In this document: positions 17,492-26,256 of the stretch, piece by piece
Numbering within the stretch: position 1 is the first letter of the stretch
Layout of the letters: every line of letters begins with the position of its first letter
Assembly: GCA_022844475.1 (NCBI GenBank)
Contig: JALHLR010000002.1
Coordinates: forward strand, 1-64,000
Source: Hyphomonadaceae bacterium
Lineage (GTDB): Bacteria > Pseudomonadota > Alphaproteobacteria > Caulobacterales > Hyphomonadaceae
Length of the DNA stretch: 64,000 bases
Direction of reading: 5' to 3'
Program-made: the position numbers and the translations under genes
The notes under the pieces: model-generated
Seen by the model: only the letters and a program-made list of their open reading frames with translations
Database searches by the model: none
Told to the model about the DNA's origin: nothing

Positions 17492-20220
17492 GCCTGGGTC
17501 CGTTTCTTTTTCTCCAGCCATGGGCGCTGCTGGGCCTGATCGCATTGCCGCTGCTCTGGCTGCTGCTGCGCGCCACGCCTCCCGAGCCCAAACGTTTTGC
17601 GCTGCCCTCACTCGCGCTGCTCGAAGACCTGAAGCCCGAGGAAGAGACGCCCGCCCGTACGCCGTGGTGGCTGCTCCTCCTGCGGATGATCGCGCTCGCC
17701 CTCGCCATCCTGGGCTTCGCGCGCCCGACCTGGGCGCCGAATGCACAGGTCAACACCATCGGCGGCACGCTTATCGTCGTCGATGATGGCTGGACCAGCG
17801 CCGAGCGCTGGCGCGATATCATCCGCACCGCTACGGCCGCCGTCGATGAAGCCTCGCAGGATGGCGGCGGCGCCATCCATGTGATGTTCACCGCGCCCCG
17901 CGACGTCGCCCGCGACCCGTCCGAAGCGCTCGACGCTGAATCCGCGCGCCAGTTGCTCCGCAACGCACGCCCCGCAGCGTGGCTGCCCGATCGCAATGCA
18001 GCGCTTGAGCAGCTCAACGCAACGCCGCTCAAGCCCGGCCGCATCGTCTGGGCGACCGACGGCTTCGACCATGACAGCGCCGCCGCTTTCTCGCGCGCGC
18101 TCGCCTCCAAAGCCGCCACCGACGTCCGCATCAACCGACCGAAGAACGCCTTCGCCATCACCTCGGCAGACTCCTCCGCCGAAGGCGCGCGCGTCGCGGT
18201 GGTTCGCTCCACCACCGAGCCTGGCGTCACCGCTGACATCATTGCCGAAACGGCGGAAGGCGCCTCAATCGCCTCGACCCGCATCGCATTCAGCGGCGGC
18301 GACACCGCCGCCGAAGCCGCCTTCCCCATCCCTGCCGCCGCCTTGAACCGCGTCGCGCGCTTCCGCATCGGTGGATCGCCGTCAGCTGGCGGTGTCTGGC
18401 TGTGGGACGACACGGCCCGCCGCCCGCATGTCGGCCTCGCCGACACGCGCGACGAAGCCCAGCCGCTGCTCTCGGAACACTACTACGCCCGCAAGGCGCT
18501 CCAGCCCTACGCACAGCTCACCGAGAAACGCCTAGGCGACCTGCTCGACGCCCCGATCGACGCCATCATCATGGGCGACCGCGGCACCATCGATCAGGCG
18601 ATGAACGATCGGCTCACCGCTTGGATCGAGAAAGGCGGCGTGCTCATCCGCTTCGCCGGCCCGCGCCTCGCCGCACAGGAAGGCGCGCTGACACCCGTCG
18701 CGCTTCGCCCCACATCGCGCTCGCTCGGTTCCTCCCTCTCGTGGGAGACACCGCAGCGCATCGCCGACTTCCCGAACACCTCGCCCTTCTTCGGCATCCC
18801 GCGTCCAACCGACACCGCCGTGCGCCAGCAGGTGCTCGCCCAGCCCTCGTCCGAACTTGAAAGCCTCACCTGGGCCAGGCTTGAAGACGGCACGCCGCTG
18901 GTCACCGCCCGCCGCATGGGTCGGGGCGAGTTGATCCTCTTCCACGTCACCGCAGACCCCGACTGGTCCGACCTTCCCTACACCGGCGCCTTCGTCGAGA
19001 TGCTGCGCCGCTCTGTCGTTTCGGGCGGCGAGCGTTCCGGCCCCGCAGCGCTTGGAACAGAAGGCACGCTGACGCCGACGCGCGTCCTTGATGGCTTCGG
19101 CGTCCTGTCGCCGCCACAATCATCCGCCATGCCCATCCCCGCAGCGACCTTCCTGACGACCCGCCCGGGGCCAGCCACCCCGCCGGGCCTCTATGTCGGC
19201 CCCGGCGGCGAGCGCGCCCTGAACGCGGGCGCGCCCGCGCCTGGGGCCTTCAACGACTGGCCCCCAGAGGTAAGCGTGACGGAGCAGGCACAGATCATCG
19301 AACGGGCAGGTCTCGGCGGCTGGATGCTCGCTCTCGCCCTCGCCATCGTGGCGGCCGACCTGATCATAGCGCTCGCCTTCGCCGGACGCCTGCCGCGCCT
19401 GTGGGGCCGCAAGGCCACCGCTGGGTTCGCGATCTTCTTCCTCGCCGCCGCGACACTCACCCTCGCGCCGGGCGCCCACGCGCAGGCATCCGACCAGCTC
19501 GCCCGCGAAGCCGCGGCGAAACTGCGCTTCGCCTACATCAAGACCGGCGACCGCCGCCTCGACGACACCACGCGCGCCGGCCTGTTCGGCCTCTCCTACC
19601 AGCTCGGCCTGCGCACCTCCGTCGAGCCCGACCTGCCGCACGGCGTCGACCCCGCACGTGACAATCTCGAACTATACCCGATGATCTATTACGCTGTGCC
19701 GCGCGATGCGAAGCCGTTCTCGGCCGCTGCCGTCGCCAGGATCAACGGCTATCTGCGCTCCGGCGGCGCCTTCATCGTCGACACGCGCGATGCAGCCCCC
19801 GGCCGCGATGTCTCCGCCGATCTCCAGCGCCTGCTCCAGGGCATCGACGCGCCACGCCTGCAGCCCGCGCCCGCCAACCACGTCCTTACCAAGAGCTATT
19901 ACCTGATCCGCTCCTTCCCCGGCCGCCTCAACGGCCGCCTCTGGATCGAAAGCGGCGCGCTCGACCGCGACAGCCGCCGCGGCGATGGCGTCTCCGGCCT
20001 TTTCATCGGCGGCTCGGACTGGGCCGGCGCATGGGCGATCGACCAGAACTCCGGCAAGCCCCTGCTCACCATGGATGGCGGCCCGCAGGCGCGCGAGATG
20101 GCCTACCGCTTCGGCATCAACCTCGTGATGTACATCCTCACCGGCAACTACAAGGAAGACCAGGTTCACATCCCCGATCTGCTTGAACGCCTCGGCACCT
20201 CGCGCGACAGGGCCGACTGA
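17488..20220 (+). CDS. BatA/DUF4159 domain membrane protein
   Basis: Large membrane protein of the aerotolerance-type cluster. Residues 5-80 are the BatA N-terminal module with two membrane helices (WALLGLIALPLLWLLLRATP and LLLLRMIALALAILGFARPT). A VWA-like periplasmic or cytosolic region follows (TLIVVDDGWTSAERW). Two more helices occur near 610-665, and the C-terminal about 240 residues are DUF4159 (LRFAYIKTGDRRLDD, GGAFIVDTRDA, MAYRFGINLVMYILTGN). Start TTG overlaps the DUF58 stop by 4 nt. The long fusion length (910 aa) is usual in alphaproteobacteria. Role presumed in envelope assembly with MoxR; substrate unknown. Confidence 0.9.
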   Translation: MSLGPFLFLQPWALLGLIALPLLWLLLRATPPEPKRFALPSLALLEDLKPEEETPARTPWWLLLLRMIALALAILGFARPTWAPNAQVNTIGGTLIVVDDGWTSAERWRDIIRTATAAVDEASQDGGGAIHVMFTAPRDVARDPSEALDAESARQLLRNARPAAWLPDRNAALEQLNATPLKPGRIVWATDGFDHDSAAAFSRALASKAATDVRINRPKNAFAITSADSSAEGARVAVVRSTTEPGVTADIIAETAEGASIASTRIAFSGGDTAAEAAFPIPAAALNRVARFRIGGSPSAGGVWLWDDTARRPHVGLADTRDEAQPLLSEHYYARKALQPYAQLTEKRLGDLLDAPIDAIIMGDRGTIDQAMNDRLTAWIEKGGVLIRFAGPRLAAQEGALTPVALRPTSRSLGSSLSWETPQRIADFPNTSPFFGIPRPTDTAVRQQVLAQPSSELESLTWARLEDGTPLVTARRMGRGELILFHVTADPDWSDLPYTGAFVEMLRRSVVSGGERSGPAALGTEGTLTPTRVLDGFGVLSPPQSSAMPIPAATFLTTRPGPATPPGLYVGPGGERALNAGAPAPGAFNDWPPEVSVTEQAQIIERAGLGGWMLALALAIVAADLIIALAFAGRLPRLWGRKATAGFAIFFLAAATLTLAPGAHAQASDQLAREAAAKLRFAYIKTGDRRLDDTTRAGLFGLSYQLGLRTSVEPDLPHGVDPARDNLELYPMIYYAVPRDAKPFSAAAVARINGYLRSGGAFIVDTRDAAPGRDVSADLQRLLQGIDAPRLQPAPANHVLTKSYYLIRSFPGRLNGRLWIESGALDRDSRRGDGVSGLFIGGSDWAGAWAIDQNSGKPLLTMDGGPQAREMAYRFGINLVMYILTGNYKEDQVHIPDLLERLGTSRDRAD

Positions 20221-20222
20221 TC

Positions 20223-22268
20223 ATGATGGATGCATCCCGCCTCGGGTTCGACCCGCTCATCCCCTGGATCGCACTGTTCGTGCTCGCCGGCGGTGCCTTC
20301 GCGCTCTGGGGCGCCTATGTCGTCTATCGCGGCAAGGCCTGGCTCTTCCGCGCCCTCGCCCTCACCGTCCTCACCCTCGCCCTCGCCAACCCGCTCTGGA
20401 TCGAGGAACAGCGTGAACCGCTGAAAGACGTCGTCGCCGTCATCATGGACCGTTCGGAAAGCATGAACTTCCGCGGCCGCACCGAAACCGCCCAGGCCGC
20501 CTACGAAGCGCTGCGCCGCGACCTCGAAGCCGACGAGAACCTCGAACTCCGCATCGCCGAGACGGACCCCGGGGCCGATGGCACCGACATGTACATCGCG
20601 CTGCAATCAGCCCTTTCGGATGTCCCGCGGGATCGCATCGCCGGCGCCGTGATGATCACTGACGGCCAGATCCACGACATCCCGGAAGATACCTCAGACG
20701 CTGTCCAGCTCGGCCCGGTCCACGCAATGATCGTCGGCGGCGACGACGAGATCGACCGCAATATCGAGATCCAGTCCGTCCCCTCCTTCTCCATCATCGA
20801 CCAGCGCGTCGAGATGCGTGTGCGCGTCAACGACCCAACCGCAGAGACGGTCGAAGTCGGCGTCACCATCAATGGCGAGCAACAGCCCAGCCAGACCATC
20901 CGCGTCGGCGAGCCGCAGATGATGCCGTTCACCCTGCGCAGGCGCGGCGAGAACCTGATCGTGCTGTCGGTCGACGGCATCCCCAACGAACTGACGCTCG
21001 CCAACAACCTCGCCTCAGCCCGCATCTCCGGCGTGCAGGACCGCCTTCGCGTGCTTCTTGTCACAGGCGAACCCCACGCCGGCGCCCGTGTCTGGCGCGA
21101 CCTGCTGAAGTCGGACCCTGCCGTGGACCTCGTCCATTTCACCATCCTTCGTCCGCCCCACAAGTCCGACAACGTGCCGACCGAAGAGATCGCGCTCATC
21201 GCCTTCCCGAAGGCCCAGCTGTTCCGCGAAAAACTCAACGAGTTTGACCTCGTGATCTTCGACCACGAACTTCGCCCCGCGGTGCTCGAAGAAGCCTATC
21301 TCAATCGCGTCGCACGCTATGTCGAACAGGGCGGCGCGCTGCTCATCGCCTCGGGCCCGCCCTATCCCGGCGCCTACATGCTCTACAACACGCCCCTCGG
21401 CGGCGTGCTGCCTGGCCGCGCAACCGGCGAGATGGTCGATGGCCGTTTCATTCCCCAGCTGACAGCACTGGGCAAGCGCCACTCCGTCACCGCGACGCTC
21501 TCCACCGAAGGCTGGGGTCCGTGGATGCGCTACATGAAACTCGAACAGGGCAATTCCGAAGCCCTGATGCAGACGCCCAACGGCTCGCCCCTGCTGCTGC
21601 TCAATCGCGTCGGCAAGGGCCGTGTGGCCAGCGTGATGTCAGACCAGCTGTGGCTCTGGGCGCGCGGCTATGAAGGTGGCGGCCCCTACGCCGAACTCAT
21701 TCGCCGCACGGCGCACTGGCTGATGAAGGAACCCGAACTCGAGGAAGAACTTCTCACGCTGGAAGCCGGCGCTTCAGCAGAAGTGAAGGCTCGCCTCCAG
21801 ACACTGTCGGACTCGCCCCCGCCGCTGAAGATGCTCGGCCCGGACGGCGTCGAAGTCGAAACGCCGTGGACGCTGGTCTCGCCCGGCATCTACCAGGCCG
21901 CAACGCCCGCCTCTGAACTCGGCCTTTATCGCGCGACCAGCGGCAAACTCAACGCCGTCACCCTGCGCGGCCCCACGCACCCGCGCGAATATCTCGACCT
22001 GCGCGCCACGACGGAGAAGGTTCAACCGCTCGCCAACGCCACGCTCGGCGGCGTCTACCGCCTCGGCGCCGACGGCACGCCCAACATGCCCCGCCTGCAG
22101 CGCGTCGGCGAGCGCGGCCCCGCCGCCGCCGCCGACTGGTACGGCCTCCGCCGCCGCGAAGCCTACGCTGTCCGCGCGACAGAGAGCACGACGCTGCTGC
22201 CAGGCGTCGTAGGCATGCTGCTGGCCTGCGCGTTCATGATGCTCGCATGGCGGCGCGAGGGGCGTTGA
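20223..22268 (+). CDS. VWA/glutamine-amidotransferase-like membrane protein
   Basis: Fourth gene of the MoxR operon, 3 nt after the DUF4159 protein. Two N-terminal membrane helices (residues 11-55) precede a degenerate VWA-like domain starting VVAVIMDRSESMNF, where D-x-S-x-S matches a MIDAS metal site. The central part has a class I amidotransferase-like fold signature (RLRVLLVTGEPHAGARVWRD, GGALLIASGPPYPG) without a catalytic Cys I can point to. A C-terminal helix (LPGVVGMLLACAFMMLAW) ends the protein. 681 aa. Two adjacent ATGs exist at 20223 and 20226. Confidence 0.87.
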   Translation: MMDASRLGFDPLIPWIALFVLAGGAFALWGAYVVYRGKAWLFRALALTVLTLALANPLWIEEQREPLKDVVAVIMDRSESMNFRGRTETAQAAYEALRRDLEADENLELRIAETDPGADGTDMYIALQSALSDVPRDRIAGAVMITDGQIHDIPEDTSDAVQLGPVHAMIVGGDDEIDRNIEIQSVPSFSIIDQRVEMRVRVNDPTAETVEVGVTINGEQQPSQTIRVGEPQMMPFTLRRRGENLIVLSVDGIPNELTLANNLASARISGVQDRLRVLLVTGEPHAGARVWRDLLKSDPAVDLVHFTILRPPHKSDNVPTEEIALIAFPKAQLFREKLNEFDLVIFDHELRPAVLEEAYLNRVARYVEQGGALLIASGPPYPGAYMLYNTPLGGVLPGRATGEMVDGRFIPQLTALGKRHSVTATLSTEGWGPWMRYMKLEQGNSEALMQTPNGSPLLLLNRVGKGRVASVMSDQLWLWARGYEGGGPYAELIRRTAHWLMKEPELEEELLTLEAGASAEVKARLQTLSDSPPPLKMLGPDGVEVETPWTLVSPGIYQAATPASELGLYRATSGKLNAVTLRGPTHPREYLDLRATTEKVQPLANATLGGVYRLGADGTPNMPRLQRVGERGPAAAADWYGLRRREAYAVRATESTTLLPGVVGMLLACAFMMLAWRREGR

Positions 22269-22277
22269 AGTCGTTGC

Positions 22278-22790
22278 TTACCGCGGCACGCCCAGCATGC
22301 CCGCCAGCTTGCCCGCCCGCTCCGACAGGTCACGGATCAGTACGCGCTTCTGGTCAACCGGGCCCGGCAGCTGGAATCGCCCGTCCGCCGATTTGAACCC
22401 GAAGCGATCATAGTAGTCGAGATCACCCACCAGGATCACGGCGGCATAGCCCTGCTCGCGGCACACGCCGATCGCACGCTCCATCAGCTTGAACGCGACG
22501 CCATTGCCACGCCGGCGCTCGGCCACAGCGATCGGTCCGAGGAACGCCGCGCGACCCGTCTCGCCCACGGTGACCGGCCAGACGCGCACGACGCCGGTCA
22601 GGCCCTCGCTGTCGACCGCGACAAGGCTCGCGTCGACAATCTTGCTGTTGCCCTCGCGCAGGCGCTCGGCCGTCTTGGCGAAGCGGCCGGGGCCGAACAC
22701 GTCGTCATACAGCGCCTCGACGGCGACAGCATGCTCAGGCGCATCGAGCGAAATGGAATAGGCGGGGATCGTGGCGGCGGGCACAGACAT
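22278..22790 (-). CDS. GNAT-family N-acetyltransferase
   Basis: 170 aa acetyl-CoA-dependent acyltransferase. Motif A is LGPIAVAERRRGNGVAFKLM near residue 84, with the R/Q-x-x-G-x-G/A loop, followed by GYAAVILVGDLDYYDRFGF near 114, the YhbS-type signature. The long minus-strand frame through this region extends far upstream across the SDR gene, but only this ATG-initiated part is protein-like. Converges on the MoxR operon with 9 nt between stops. Substrate unknown. Confidence 0.9.
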   Translation of the reverse strand: MSVPAATIPAYSISLDAPEHAVAVEALYDDVFGPGRFAKTAERLREGNSKIVDASLVAVDSEGLTGVVRVWPVTVGETGRAAFLGPIAVAERRRGNGVAFKLMERAIGVCREQGYAAVILVGDLDYYDRFGFKSADGRFQLPGPVDQKRVLIRDLSERAGKLAGMLGVPR

Positions 22791-23051
22791 GGGGCCAAGG
22801 CTCCGAAGACGAGAGTGACGAACCAACGACCGCAGCCTCTCTCTTTTGAGATCAGCCCAGGTCAGCTTGTCACCGCTGGTCGCCGTCTTCCCCCCAAACC
22901 CATTTAAGGAATCGGGGGCCCTTCGCGCAGCCGGTTTTAGGCGGGTGCAAATAGGATCACTTGCCCCCCTGCGCAAGAAAAATTGTGGGACGGGGTTTCT
23001 CTGGACGGCCGCGCCGTGCTGATTAACCGGAAAAATCAGGAGGAAACTTCC

Positions 23052-23969
23052 ATGGGTGTGCTCGAAGGCAAGGTCGTCCTCGTCACTGGCGGCGGCAACG
23101 GCATCGGCAAGGAGACCGCACTTCTCCTCGCACGCGAAGGCGCGAAGGTCGTGGTCAACGATCTCGGCGGCGGCCTCACCGGCGGCGATGAAGGCTCGGC
23201 CGGCCCTGCCGAACAGGTCGCCCGCGAGATCCGCGCCGCTGGCGGCGAGGCGGCCTCCAACTCCGACAGCGTGGCCGACTACAAGTCCGTCCAGCGCATG
23301 ATCGAGCAGGCGAAGGACACGTTCGGCGGGCTGCATGCGATCGTGAACCCGGCCGGCATCCTGCGGGACGCAATGTTCCACAAGATGACCGAGGAGGACT
23401 GGGACAAGGTGATCGCCGTCCACCTGCGCGGCTCGTTCAACGTCACACGCGCCTCGATCGAACTGTTTCGGGAACAGAAGGATGGCGCCTACGTCCTGTT
23501 CACCTCCACCTCCGGGCTGATCGGCAACATCGGCCAGGCCAACTATGCCGCCGCCAAGATGGGCATTGTCGGCCTTTCCCGGATTGTCGCGATGGAGGGC
23601 GCCCGCAACAATGTCCGCTCCAACGTCATCGCCCCCTTCGCCTGGACGCGCATGATCGCCTCGATCCCGATCAAGGACGAAGCCAGCGCCCAGCGTGTTG
23701 GCCGTATGCGGGACGCCATGCGGGCCGATCAGGTCGCCCAGCTGGCCGTCGCCCTCTGCGCCGACAGCGCGAAACACGTCACCAGCCAGATTTTCGGCGT
23801 CCGGGGCAACGAGATCGTCCTGTTCGACCAGCCCCGCCCGATCCGCTCCCTGGCGGACCTGACAGGCTGGAATCCCCAGAAAATCCTCGACACCTGCCTC
23901 CCGGCCATGGCCCCGGATTTCTTCAGGCTGGACGCTTCGGCCGACGTCTTCCCCTACGACCCGGTCTGA
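23052..23969 (+). CDS. short-chain dehydrogenase, hydroxyacyl-CoA-dehydrogenase-like
   Basis: NAD(P)-dependent SDR of 305 aa. The cofactor loop is VTGGGNGIGKETALLL (11-26) followed by VVVNDLGGGLTGGDEG, a stretch typical of the MFE-type (3R)-hydroxyacyl-CoA dehydrogenase branch. Catalytic residues are Ser152/154, Tyr165 and Lys169; the usual NNAG is NPAG at 99-102. ATG 23052 is preceded by AGGAGG-like sequence at 23038-23043, which decides the start over an upstream in-frame ATG. The 260 nt upstream presumably contain its promoter. A strong hairpin follows the stop. Likely acts in fatty-acid or related acyl-CoA oxidation. Confidence 0.92.
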   Translation: MGVLEGKVVLVTGGGNGIGKETALLLAREGAKVVVNDLGGGLTGGDEGSAGPAEQVAREIRAAGGEAASNSDSVADYKSVQRMIEQAKDTFGGLHAIVNPAGILRDAMFHKMTEEDWDKVIAVHLRGSFNVTRASIELFREQKDGAYVLFTSTSGLIGNIGQANYAAAKMGIVGLSRIVAMEGARNNVRSNVIAPFAWTRMIASIPIKDEASAQRVGRMRDAMRADQVAQLAVALCADSAKHVTSQIFGVRGNEIVLFDQPRPIRSLADLTGWNPQKILDTCLPAMAPDFFRLDASADVFPYDPV

Positions 23970-23972
23970 CTG

Positions 23973-24017
23973 AAAAAAGTGCCCGGCGGGCGTACTTTTT
24001 TGGAAGCGCCCGCCGGG
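23973..24017 (+). terminator. terminator with two overlapping hairpins after the SDR gene
   Basis: Stem 1 pairs AAAAAAGT (23973-23980) with ACTTTTTT (to 24001) around a GCCC/GGGC core, a bidirectional rho-independent form. Stem 2 pairs CCCGGCGGGCG (23982-23992) with CGCCCGCCGGG (24007-24017), 11 perfect pairs, then ATTTATAG. The two stems share bases and exclude each other. Confidence 0.7.
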
Positions 24018-24173
24018 ATTTATAGTTTAGAAAGCGTTCCGTCCGCAGATCGTATGCGGAGAGGTCGTCAGCTTGCTTCCGTACACGAAAACGCCCGGAA
24101 AACGTGAGGTCCGGCCCTGCCGGGCCGCTCGCGCCGGCGCGCCGGGACAACGGCCATCCCGGGGGATTGGCTG

Positions 24174-25235
24174 ATGGGCGATAGCGGCGGGACCCTCTGG
24201 TCTATGAGCACGAAGAGCCGACAGCCCTGGTGGTCCTTCCTGCCGGACGACGAACTGCTGCAGATGCGGCTCAAGGACCTCAACCTGTCGATCGAGGGCA
24301 CCTGGCTGCAGGCCTGTGTGAAGACCCTCAATGGCGAGCTGAAACGCCGCGGCCTCGTTCAGGCACACGCCTGGATTTCCGACGAATGGTTCAGCCCGGA
24401 CACGACACCTGGCATCGCAATTCCCTTCTATCTCGCCCATCCCCGCCTTGCCCGCCTCGAACGCAAGATGTTCAAGGACGTCGAAGGCGGCACCCAGCGC
24501 CAGGCCATGCAGATCCTGCGGCACGAGGCCGGCCACATCGTCCAGCATGCCTACGCCCTGCATCGCCGCCGCAAATGGCAGGACACCTTCGGCCGGTCGT
24601 CGACCGCCTATCCGGAAAGCTATCGCCCGAACCCGAACAGCCGGAACTTCGTGCAGCATCTTCCCCGCTGGTACGCCCAGAGCCATCCGGACGAGGACTT
24701 CGCCGAGACCTTCGCCCTCTGGCTCAGCCCGCGCGTCAACTGGCGTCAGCGCTACGCCGAATGGCCCGGCGCCCTCGCCAAGCTCGAATACGTCGACACC
24801 CTGATGGGCGAAATCGCTGGCACAAAGGCGGGCCTTACCCGCCGCCTCGAAGTCGACCCCGCCCATCGCCTCAACCGTACCCTGGCCGAGCACTACGAGC
24901 AGAAGCTCGCCTGGTATGCCGTCGATACCGACACCCGCTACGACAAGGATTTGCAGCGGATATTCTCAGCCGACCCCCGGCATGCCCACCGACCCACGGC
25001 CTCATCCTTCATCCGAAGCAATCGCACCCGCATCCGTGAAGCCGCCTGGCGTATTTCCGGCGCCTACCAGCTGGCGCTCGACAACACGATTGACCTGCTT
25101 GCGAGCCGCGCCCGTGCTCTCAAGCTCAGGTCGGCGGGACGCGAACACGAGCTCCGCAACGCCATGGTCCGCCTGCTCAACAACAAGGTCGTTCACCAGC
25201 TACACGCCTCGCGAAGGCAGTGGTTCGCGGTATGA
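24174..25235 (+). CDS. putative zinc metallopeptidase (HExxH) paired with ATP-grasp gene
   Basis: 353 aa zincin-like protein. The zinc motif is RHEAGHIVQHAY, with His117, Glu118 and His121 numbered from this start, and a likely third ligand Glu in HPDEDFAETFALW near 174-178. No signal peptide or membrane segment is seen, so it should be cytoplasmic. The C-terminal 100 residues are basic and helical. The start is uncertain: ATG 24174 or ATG 24204 (MSTKSRQPWW); neither has a good SD. The stop overlaps the ATP-grasp ATG by 4 nt. Resembles the group annotated as putative zinc-binding metallopeptidase; the substrate is unknown, but the neighbour suggests a peptide or amide product. Confidence 0.85.
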   Translation: MGDSGGTLWSMSTKSRQPWWSFLPDDELLQMRLKDLNLSIEGTWLQACVKTLNGELKRRGLVQAHAWISDEWFSPDTTPGIAIPFYLAHPRLARLERKMFKDVEGGTQRQAMQILRHEAGHIVQHAYALHRRRKWQDTFGRSSTAYPESYRPNPNSRNFVQHLPRWYAQSHPDEDFAETFALWLSPRVNWRQRYAEWPGALAKLEYVDTLMGEIAGTKAGLTRRLEVDPAHRLNRTLAEHYEQKLAWYAVDTDTRYDKDLQRIFSADPRHAHRPTASSFIRSNRTRIREAAWRISGAYQLALDNTIDLLASRARALKLRSAGREHELRNAMVRLLNNKVVHQLHASRRQWFAV

Positions 25236-26254
25236 ATCCGCTTCGCATCCTCTGCCTCGCCCATCCCGACCTGGTTCCTCCCGACAACATGGAGGAGCTG
25301 TCGGAGAAGGAAGCCTACGTCTGGAAGACGGAATACGACGTCATGAAGACGTTGCAGGGCAACGGACACGAAGTCCGCATGCTCGGCGTCCAGACTGAAC
25401 TCTCGCCAATCCGCGATGCTGTCGAGAACTGGAAGCCGGACATCGTCTTCAACCTGCTCGAGGAATTCCACGGCGAGACGCTGTACGCCCAGAACGTCGT
25501 CAGCCTGCTCGAACTCCTGCGTGTTCCCTATACAGGCTGCAATCCCCGCGGCCTTATGCTGGCGCGCGGCAAGGACCTGTCGAAAAAGCTCCTGAAGTAT
25601 CACCGCGTGCCGGTGCCCGCTTTCGCCGTCTTCCCGATCGGCGTGAAGGTTCATCGTCCCGGCCGCCTCAAGTTTCCGCTGATCGTAAAGAGCCTGTGGG
25701 AAGATGCCTCACTCGGCATCGCACAGGCCTCGATCGTGGACACAGACGAGAAGCTGGCCGAACGCGTGGCCTTCATTCACAAGCGCCTCAACACACCCGC
25801 GATCGCCGAAGAGTTCATCGACGGCCGCGAGATCTATGTCGGCTGCCTCGGCAACGATCGCGTTCAGGTGCTGCCCGTCTGGGAGCTGAGCTTCTCCAAT
25901 CTCGCCGACGGCGCCCACGCCATCGCCACCGAGAAAGTGAAGCACGACCCGATCTATCAGGAGAAGCGCGGCATCCTGCAGGGACCTGCGGAGAACCTGC
26001 CGCCGAACGTCGTCACCAAGATCCGCGCGCTGGCCAAGCGCATCTGCCACACGCTTGAACTCGACGGCTATTGCCGGATCGACTTCCGCCTGTCGAAAGA
26101 CAACGTTCCCTACTTCATCGAGGCCAACCCGAACCCGGAGATCGCCTCAAGTCAGGAATACGCGCAGGCCGCGCTGCATGCCGGGGTCAGCTATGCAGAC
26201 CTGCTCAACAAGATCGTGGCGTTCGGGCTGAAGCGTGCAGGCGTCGAGGTCTAG
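25232..26254 (+). CDS. ATP-grasp ligase, D-Ala-D-Ala-ligase-like
   Basis: 340 aa ATP-grasp enzyme, forming an amide between a carboxyl phosphate and an amine. The N-terminal Rossmann part reads LRILCLAHPDLVPPDN; the central FPLIVKSLWEDASLGIAQ holds the ATP-binding Lys; the metal site is RIDFRL near 287 and FIEANPNPEIA near 302, with Glu and Asn ligands as in Ddl. The ATG at 25232 overlaps the preceding stop (ATGA), so it is coupled to the metallopeptidase. It is not a standard Ddl: it lies outside any cell-wall cluster and lacks typical Ddl N-terminal sequence. Product unknown. Confidence 0.9.
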   Translation: MNPLRILCLAHPDLVPPDNMEELSEKEAYVWKTEYDVMKTLQGNGHEVRMLGVQTELSPIRDAVENWKPDIVFNLLEEFHGETLYAQNVVSLLELLRVPYTGCNPRGLMLARGKDLSKKLLKYHRVPVPAFAVFPIGVKVHRPGRLKFPLIVKSLWEDASLGIAQASIVDTDEKLAERVAFIHKRLNTPAIAEEFIDGREIYVGCLGNDRVQVLPVWELSFSNLADGAHAIATEKVKHDPIYQEKRGILQGPAENLPPNVVTKIRALAKRICHTLELDGYCRIDFRLSKDNVPYFIEANPNPEIASSQEYAQAALHAGVSYADLLNKIVAFGLKRAGVEV

Positions 26255-26256
26255 CC

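Noticed and set aside
22278-23777. 499-codon minus-strand frame covering the SDR gene
   Set aside because: Only the last 170 codons form a protein (the GNAT enzyme from 22790). The rest is antisense to the SDR gene, which has a good SD and full active site.
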